This document shows, piece after piece, positions 58,388 to 64,000 of a stretch of DNA of 64,000 bases. Position numbers and translations under genes: made by a program. Below the pieces are notes generated by a model that was not told the origin of the DNA, made no database searches, and was given only the letters and a program-made list of their open reading frames with translations. Numbering within the stretch: position 1 is the first letter of the stretch; the number at the start of each line of letters is the position of its first letter. The DNA comes from Mucor racemosus. Taxonomy: Eukaryota; Mucoromycota; Mucoromycetes; Mucorales; Mucoraceae. Where the stretch lies: positions 1,451,001 through 1,515,000 of the forward strand of contig JAPEHQ010000007.1 of NCBI GenBank assembly GCA_027405735.1, in the 5' to 3' direction.

Positions 58388-61277
58388 ATGAAAATTAGTT
58401 TAGGAACCTACCTGCCTAAACTAGCTTTGGTAGTTGTTTTTTCAACTACATTAGCAAATGCAATGAAGTTTGAAGATTTTAAAACCTGTTCACAATCTGG
58501 CTTTTGTCGTCGTAACAGAGCCTATGCTGATGAAGCTTCTTTAGATTCGTCCCCTTATACCTTGGTGAAAGACTCAATCTCTTTATCAAACAACAAAGTT
58601 CATGCAGATATTAAAAATACAGATACCAATGTCGTTTTGACTTTGGATTTACATATTCTTCAAGATAATACAGCACGCGTTCGTATCAATGAAAAGACAC
58701 CTATCAAGTCTCGTTATGACGAACACGGTAAATACACTTTAGTGCAAGAACCCGAATTGGTTGATATGTTATCTTCTGAAAAAACAGACAAAGGCACCGT
58801 TGTTTTGCGTATGGATAATACGCGCAAAATTGTGATCCATCCTCAACCTGTTCGTATTGAATTTTTGGTAGACGATGAACCTGCCATTACCTTGAATGAT
58901 CGTGGCTTTTTCCATTTTGAGCATTTACGTACTAAGGATACTCATAAGCCTAAAATAGTCGAGAAGAAGAATGAAGATGGTACTATCAGTACTGTTGAAG
59001 CTGAATGGGAGAAGGATTTATGGGAAGAAACCTTTAAAACTTGGACTGATCCTAAACCTAATGGCCCTGAATCCGTTGCTATGGATATTAGTTTCCATGG
59101 TTTCCCAAATGTCTATGGTATCCCTGAACATGCTTCTAGCCTTGCTTTGAAAGAGACTCGCGGTGGTGAAAATGCATATACTGATCCTTATCGTCTTTAT
59201 AACACTGATGTATTTGAATATGCTTTGGATAGTCCTACTGCTCTTTATGGTGCTGTGCCTTTGATGATTGCTCATAAGCAAGGTTTATCTGCTGGTGTTT
59301 TTTGGATGAATCCTGCTGAAACCTGGATTGATATTGTCAAATCAAAGTCTGAAGGTGTCAAGGTAAGTTTATATCATTAAATACTAGATATTATATATTA
59401 ATAACATTATTTTGAATTAGGCATCTGCTCAAAAGGTTTTAGGTTTAAATAACGAAGGATCTTCAACACAAACACATTGGATGTCTGAAGCAGGTGTTCT
59501 TGATTTGTTTGTATTTTTTGGTCCGTCAACTAAAGATATCCTTCGCCAATATAGTAAATTAACTGGTCCTCCCGCAATGCCTCAAATGTTTGCCGTTGGT
59601 TATCATCAATGTCGCTGGAATTATATAAATCAAAGAGATGTATTGGAAGTAGATAAACAATTCGATGAAAATGATATGCCATATGATGTTATTTGGTTAG
59701 ATATTGAATATACTGATGACAAGAAATATTTCACATGGGATACACCTAAATTCCCCAACTCAATTGGAATGGAAGAAGCTTTGGACGATAAGGGTCGTAA
59801 ATTAGTTGCCATTGTTGATCCACATATTAAGCGTGCCGATAATTATTACATTTGTGATGAAGCCAAATCTAAAAACTTGTTTGTCAAGAAGCCTGATGGA
59901 GCTGATTATGAAGCTTGGTGTTGGCCAGGTCAATCTTCTTGGGTCGATTTTGTTCATAAGGAATCTTACGATTGGTGGAAGAAGCAATTTGCCTTTGAAA
60001 AGTTTAAGGGTACTCGCGAAAATGTTCACATTTGGAATGATATGAATGAACCTTCCATTTTCAATGGACCTGAAATTACTATTCAAAAAGAGATGATTCA
60101 TGATGGCAAATGGGAAAATCGTGTATTGCATAATTTATATGCTCATTTATCTCATATTGCTACTGCTGATGGTGTTCGTGAACGTACAGAGATTCAAAAA
60201 CGTCCATTTGTTTTAGCTCGTGGATATTATGCTGGTGTACAACGTGCTGGTCCTATTTGGACTGGTGATAATATTGCTAATTGGGAATCACTCAAGTATA
60301 CCAACCCTATGATTCTTTCCAATAGTATGGGTGGTGTGCCTTTTACTGGTGCTGATGTACCTGGTTTCTTTGAGAACCCTACTCCTGAATTATTGGCTCG
60401 TTGGTACCAAGCCGCTACCTATCAACCCTTTTTCCGTGGCCATGCTCATATTGATACTAAGCGTCGTGAGCCTTATTTATCAGCTGAACCTTACAAGTCT
60501 ATTACCCGTGATACTTTGCGTGAACGCTATGCTCTCTTATCATATTGGTATACCTTATTTTATGATGCTTACAAGAATGGTACTCCCATGATGCGCCCTA
60601 TGTTTATGGAATTCCCTAATGATGAATCTGTTTTTACCATGGAAGACCAATTCATGGTCGGTGATTCCATTTTGGTTAAACCCATTACAAAAGAAGGTGC
60701 TGTCAATACAGATGTTTATTTCCCTGGTGAGGGACCTTGGTATCATACTAAAACCCTTGAGCAAGTTCACAAATTGGGCTGGAAGACTATTGATGCTCCT
60801 TTGGATACCATTCCCGCATTCTATCAAGGTGGTCGTATTATTCCTCGTCGTGAGCGTGTTCGTCGTAGTTCTCCAGCTATGCGTTTGGATCCTTTCACAT
60901 TGATTGTAGCCAAGAATAAGCAAGGAAATGCTGAAGGTCGTTTGTATATGGATGATGAAGAAACTTATGCATTCCAAACCGGAGCATACACTCACACTGA
61001 ATTTAATTTTGTCAATAATGAATTGAAATGTAAAAATATTCATGAAAATGCTTCTACTAATGAAGCCAAGGCATTTGCCAAGTCTATTGAAAAGGTTCGC
61101 ATTGAACGTATCCAAATTTTGGGACAAAGCAAGAAGCCTTCTGGTGTCAAGATTGTTACACAAGATGGTACATCTTTCGAAAGTGAATTTACATTTGATA
61201 GTCAAAAACACACAGTTACAATCAAGGATCCCAAGGTATCCGCAACTCAATGCGGCTGGTCCATTGTTGTTTATTAA
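58388..61277 (+). CDS. ROT2: Glucosidase II alpha subunit (GH31), ER glycoprotein trimming
   Basis: Removes the two inner alpha-1,3-glucoses from N-glycans in the ER, controlling the calnexin folding cycle; works with a beta subunit that supplies ER retention. Exons 58388-59362 and 59421-61277 give 943 residues, the same size as yeast Rot2 and human GANAB. A signal peptide covers about 1-25 (LPKLALVVVFSTTLANA). The N-terminal domain has FEDFKTCSQSGFCRRNR, typical of the family. GH31 catalytic motifs are WNDMNEPSIFNG (nucleophile Asp532) and IWTGDNIANWESL (acid/base Asp608). VIWLDIEYTD and PFFRGHAHIDTKRREPY complete the active site. No HDEL signal, as expected. The upstream in-frame extension to 58352 has no ATG. 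One GT-AG intron of 58 bases. Confidence 0.97.
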
Positions 61278-61290
61278 ATAAAGTTGATTT

Positions 61291-61711
61291 TTATTGTTTA
61301 AATGTATGCGCTAAAGTAACCGAACTTTGTAAGGAATGCATTTGATGTTTGCCCGAAGAAATTAGTGATTTGATGTGATCCTATAATTTAAAATGTTAAT
61401 TACAGCATTTTAAGAAAAACACTATGCATTTGCTTACGATGCTCTTCTCATTGCGGTGACGCTCAAAATCTGTTCTTGCCCATTGTATCAGTTCTTTAGC
61501 ATCACTTTTATCCATGCCTTTGGTACAACGTATAATTTGTCGGTATAAAGATAAAACATGACCTCGAAGCAGAAACTATTTTCAAACATTTTGTCAATAT
61601 AAAAAAATCGATTCATATTATGTTTACACATACATGATCTAATGTTAATCCCTCTTGAAAAAATTTGGGCATAGGGGGTGCCTTATGAAGTCGAATCAGT
61701 GTAGGTAACAT
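61291..61711 (-). CDS. LYR-motif protein, LYRM2-like, mitochondrial
   Basis: Small mitochondrial LYR-family protein; relatives help assemble respiratory complexes through acyl-carrier protein. Three exons, 61711-61634, 61575-61438 and 61380-61291, give 101 residues. Exon boundaries are GT-AG and in phase. The signature is HVLSLYRQIIRC (Leu36-Tyr37-Arg38), followed by LIQWARTDFERHRNEKS and a C-terminal helix IKSLISSGKHQMHSLQSSVTLA, matching the LYRM2 layout. The N-terminus (MLPTLIRLHKAPPMPKFF) is basic and hydrophobic, as for mitochondrial import. Each exon is short, so no long open frame reveals the gene. Its stop codon lies 13 bases from the stop of the convergent glucosidase II gene. The starts of this gene and uS17m diverge 207 bp apart. 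Confidence 0.82.
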
Positions 61712-61918
61712 GGTTATTATACAAGTTGAATATATGCGGGGTCAAAACGATTTGGCAATAAGAAGGAGGGGGTATGAGAATTCTGTATAGTTTGAACTTC
61801 CCGGTGATTGTAATAACCCTGTCACTTTTTAGCTATTTTTTCAATATTTTACACCCACCCATATCTCCATCTGCTTTTTCTAACCCTATCCTATTCATAA
61901 ACAACAACAGCAGCAAAT
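61712..61918. promoter_or_regulatory. Shared divergent promoter region of two mitochondrial genes
   Basis: 207 bp between the LYRM2-like and uS17m start codons. The uS17m side is pyrimidine-rich (CACCCACCCATATCTCC) and ends AACAACAACAGCAGCAAAT before the ATG. Co-regulation of two mitochondrial proteins is plausible but unproven. Confidence 0.55.
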
Positions 61919-62250
61919 ATGAGACAAAACTTCGTTGGTATGGTTGTTAGCAATGCTATGCAAAAAACTATTAAAGTAAAGGTTACAAGCCAAAAGCTTC
62001 ATCCTATTGTCCTCAAGGTATATAAAATTTATATTTTGTTATACTCCTCACCCCCTGGTTATTATATGCTAATTACCAATAACTTTAGACTATCAAAACA
62101 CACAAAAACTACCTCGTTCATGATGAGAAGGAAGCTTGCAAATTGGGTGATGTTGTACGTATTGAAGCTTGCAGACCTTTAAGTAAACACAAGCATTTCG
62201 CCGTTGCCGAAGTCATTAGAAGTGTCAAGGGTTCAGCTACCTCTGTATAG
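61919..62250 (+). CDS. Mitochondrial small-subunit ribosomal protein uS17m
   Basis: Primary rRNA-binding protein of the mitochondrial 30S-like subunit. Exons 61919-62017 and 62089-62250 give 86 residues. The family pattern is clear: [19 protein letters not shown] (the GxVVSxKMxKTxxV strand of S17), then [30 protein letters not shown] (the GDxVxIxExRPLSKxK loop) and AEVIRS. Length and the lack of a longer presequence match fungal mitochondrial forms of S17. One 71-base GT-AG intron. It lies divergent to the LYRM2-like gene. Confidence 0.93.
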
Positions 62251-63699
62251 ATCATATTTAATCAATAATTTAACAACAATATTAACAATAAAAAAACGAT
62301 ATCAGTGTGATGTAAATAGACATTCAAAACAGAGGAGAAATCATGCTTTTATTTCTGTGATTACATATATGAAAAGCTGTTGCAACATCTTTACAGGATC
62401 TTTTTTGTTCGATTAAAGCATCATATATGTTGTCTTCAGTTACAGTTTAAGTTATTGGCATGTTGAGAGCATATCACTATTTTTTATTTACTTCATATTG
62501 CGATAATGTTAGCAATTTCTTGGTTTGATATCGTCGTCTGTCAAGCGGAATTCGAAAATCGAAAATCAAAGCTTCTTCCGAATTACAAAAAAAAAAGTCA
62601 GATTCGATTCAAAAATTTGTTATTTGATATTTTTACCAAAAAATTACATGTAAGATGCTTTGGTTTTTAAAGATTCTAATACATAATTTGATTCTCTATC
62701 GAACGGTATAATATTTGAGGGTTTTCTAGTATAAAAATATTTGTAGAAATGCAAAAATGTCATTTTACGTTTTTCATGGAAAGCGGTCAATTTTCATATT
62801 CATATTTTGTATATTGTGCAATGATGTGATGGTGCAACTTTATATCTATGTTTTGAGTATTTTCATGCCTAAATAGCTTAATTTTTCATGGAGAAATCAA
62901 AAATTGTTTAATTTTGAAAATTTTGGACGACCAATGGTAAGGGATATTTTTAGCTGAATTTCAAATTATTTTAGCTGGTCAAGTATGAAAGTTAAGATAT
63001 TTTACGCAACAATTTAGGAATCGAATTGATCTAGTTAACTAACATGATACTAAGAATCTGGATTTCATTAGTTTTAAGTTGTTCTTGACCTTTTTTAATA
63101 TTATTGCCTTTTTTTTAAGGTTGCCTAATTATATGGTATTTCTTATATACTTTTATGGCTTGTCACTCGGCTCTATCAAAAAACTACTTATCTCATTTGC
63201 ATCACACCATCTATGCTCACGCACGTCAAATAAGAAAATGTAAATGTAGAAAATACGCTGCAAAGAATCTTTTGAAGTTGCTTGTAAGCAAACAGAATGA
63301 TTTGCGAGCCTTCGAAAACTTTTGAAGCCCCTGATTTCCCCTTTTGACGCTGATGTTTCGTTAATTTCTGTAAAACAAGACAAGACAAGACAATGCAATA
63401 TTGTACAGCCAAACCTGGCTATGATTGCTCTTTCCTAGAACTTTATCAAGCAGTTCTTAATTTTAAATTCTAAATACATTACTTTGGATTTTAAAACCCC
63501 CAAACTTGCAGATAAAGATTTTGATCTGTCGTAAATCACCAATCACAATATAAGATTGTTTGTAACAATATAATCCAATCAGATCTGAACTATGTCTAAA
63601 ATATTTTTTCTTTACATCTAAAAAAGAACGCTTTGATTCTTAGACTCTTTTCTTGTTTCCTTTCGATTACTCCCCACTTTATATTAATAATAATACAAC
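62251..63699. other. Intergenic region with a diverged family 1 repeat and the glutaredoxin promoter
   Basis: No gene supported. From about 62620 to 63120 the sequence resembles repeat family 1: a core ATTTTGGACGACC followed by ATGGTAAGGG near 62930, and GAATTGATCTAGTTAACTAAC near 63020. Two overlapping minus-strand open frames at 63153-63412 contain AAGACAAGACAAG repeats and are not convincing. The last 60 bases before 63700 are pyrimidine-rich (TTTTCTTGTTTCCTTTCG). Confidence 0.45.
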
Positions 63700-64000
63700 A
63701 TGTCTAATTTGTTAGAAATTAGCTCTGACGAACAATTTGGCGATCTCCTTTCCAAGAAAGATACCGTATATGTCTTAAATTTTTGGGCATCTTGGGCTGA
63801 ACCTTGTCAACAAATGAATGAAGTTTTTGCTGAACTTGCTGGGAAGTTCCCTGCTCTTCAGTTTCTCAAGGTAAGTTTGATTTGTTGGCTATCGGTTCTG
63901 TGAATGGGCTACTAATCAACTATATTATATCGTAGATTGAAGCAGAAGAATACCCTGATATTTCAGAAACTTTTGAAATTTCCGCTGTACCTACTTTTAT
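63700..64000 (+). CDS. Grx3/Grx4-type (PICOT) monothiol glutaredoxin, N-terminal thioredoxin-like part (runs off the window)
   Basis: Cytosolic/nuclear glutaredoxins of this type carry iron-sulfur clusters and report iron status. Exon 1 is 63700-63870 and exon 2 begins at 63936 after a GT-AG intron and continues past 64000. The visible part is the thioredoxin-like domain: VYVLNFWASWAEPCQQMNEVF, then FLK/IEAEEYPDISETFEISAVPTF. The WAEPC motif with a single Cys in place of WCGPC, together with IEAEE..P.IS, is characteristic of Grx3/4. The glutaredoxin domain itself (CGFS) lies beyond the window. Confidence 0.93.

Noticed and set aside
63153..63412. Two overlapping minus-strand open frames before the glutaredoxin gene
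   Set aside because: They overlap each other in different frames, contain low-complexity repeats and show no family pattern.

Overview
The window looks like nuclear DNA of an early-diverging fungus, most likely Mucoromycota (Mucor/Rhizopus-like). It is AT-rich, and its genes carry many short introns (about 50-75 nt). Gene content fits a filamentous non-Dikarya fungus: fungal-type conventional kinesin with an IAK tail, a PMC1-type calcium pump, glucosidase II alpha, and dymeclin, a Golgi protein I recall as missing from yeasts. The assignment is inference from gene content; I could not run a search.

Layout. 1-3.3 kb: minus-strand 5' part of a calcium P-type ATPase (cut by the window edge) and an FCP1-type RNA polymerase II CTD phosphatase. 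3.3-6.8 kb: non-coding, with a decayed eIF5A copy. 6.84-8.48 kb: mitochondrial aspartate aminotransferase. 8.5-33 kb: gene-poor and repeat-rich. It holds a broken unrecognised gene, three copies of a long dispersed repeat (two carrying a fragment resembling dynein intermediate chain), a solo LTR whose empty site is visible in a sister copy, a 485-bp MITE-like insertion, a 789-bp fold-back palindrome, a Tc1-type transposon with 214-bp inverted repeats and a dead transposase, a degenerate 21-bp minisatellite, and a gag-like retroelement remnant. 33.1-40.2 kb: a secreted orphan protein, then kinesin-1 and dymeclin head to head.

41.25-55.25 kb: a 14-kb tandem array of a 1,623-bp non-coding unit, 8.6 copies in perfect register. 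It runs straight into half of a dispersed repeat of the same broad family. 56.7-64 kb is a compact gene cluster: a DinB-like protein, glucosidase II alpha, an LYR-motif protein, mitochondrial ribosomal protein uS17m, and the start of a Grx3/4 (PICOT-like) glutaredoxin.

Functional links are modest. LYRM2-like and uS17m are both mitochondrial and share a 207-bp divergent promoter region. Grx3/4 (iron-sulfur trafficking) lies nearby. Kinesin and dymeclin share a 214-bp divergent promoter. The most unusual structures are the 1,623-bp array and a short conserved core (GGACGAGG, then TATACAAGG or TGGTAAGG) that recurs in otherwise diverged non-coding repeats across the window.
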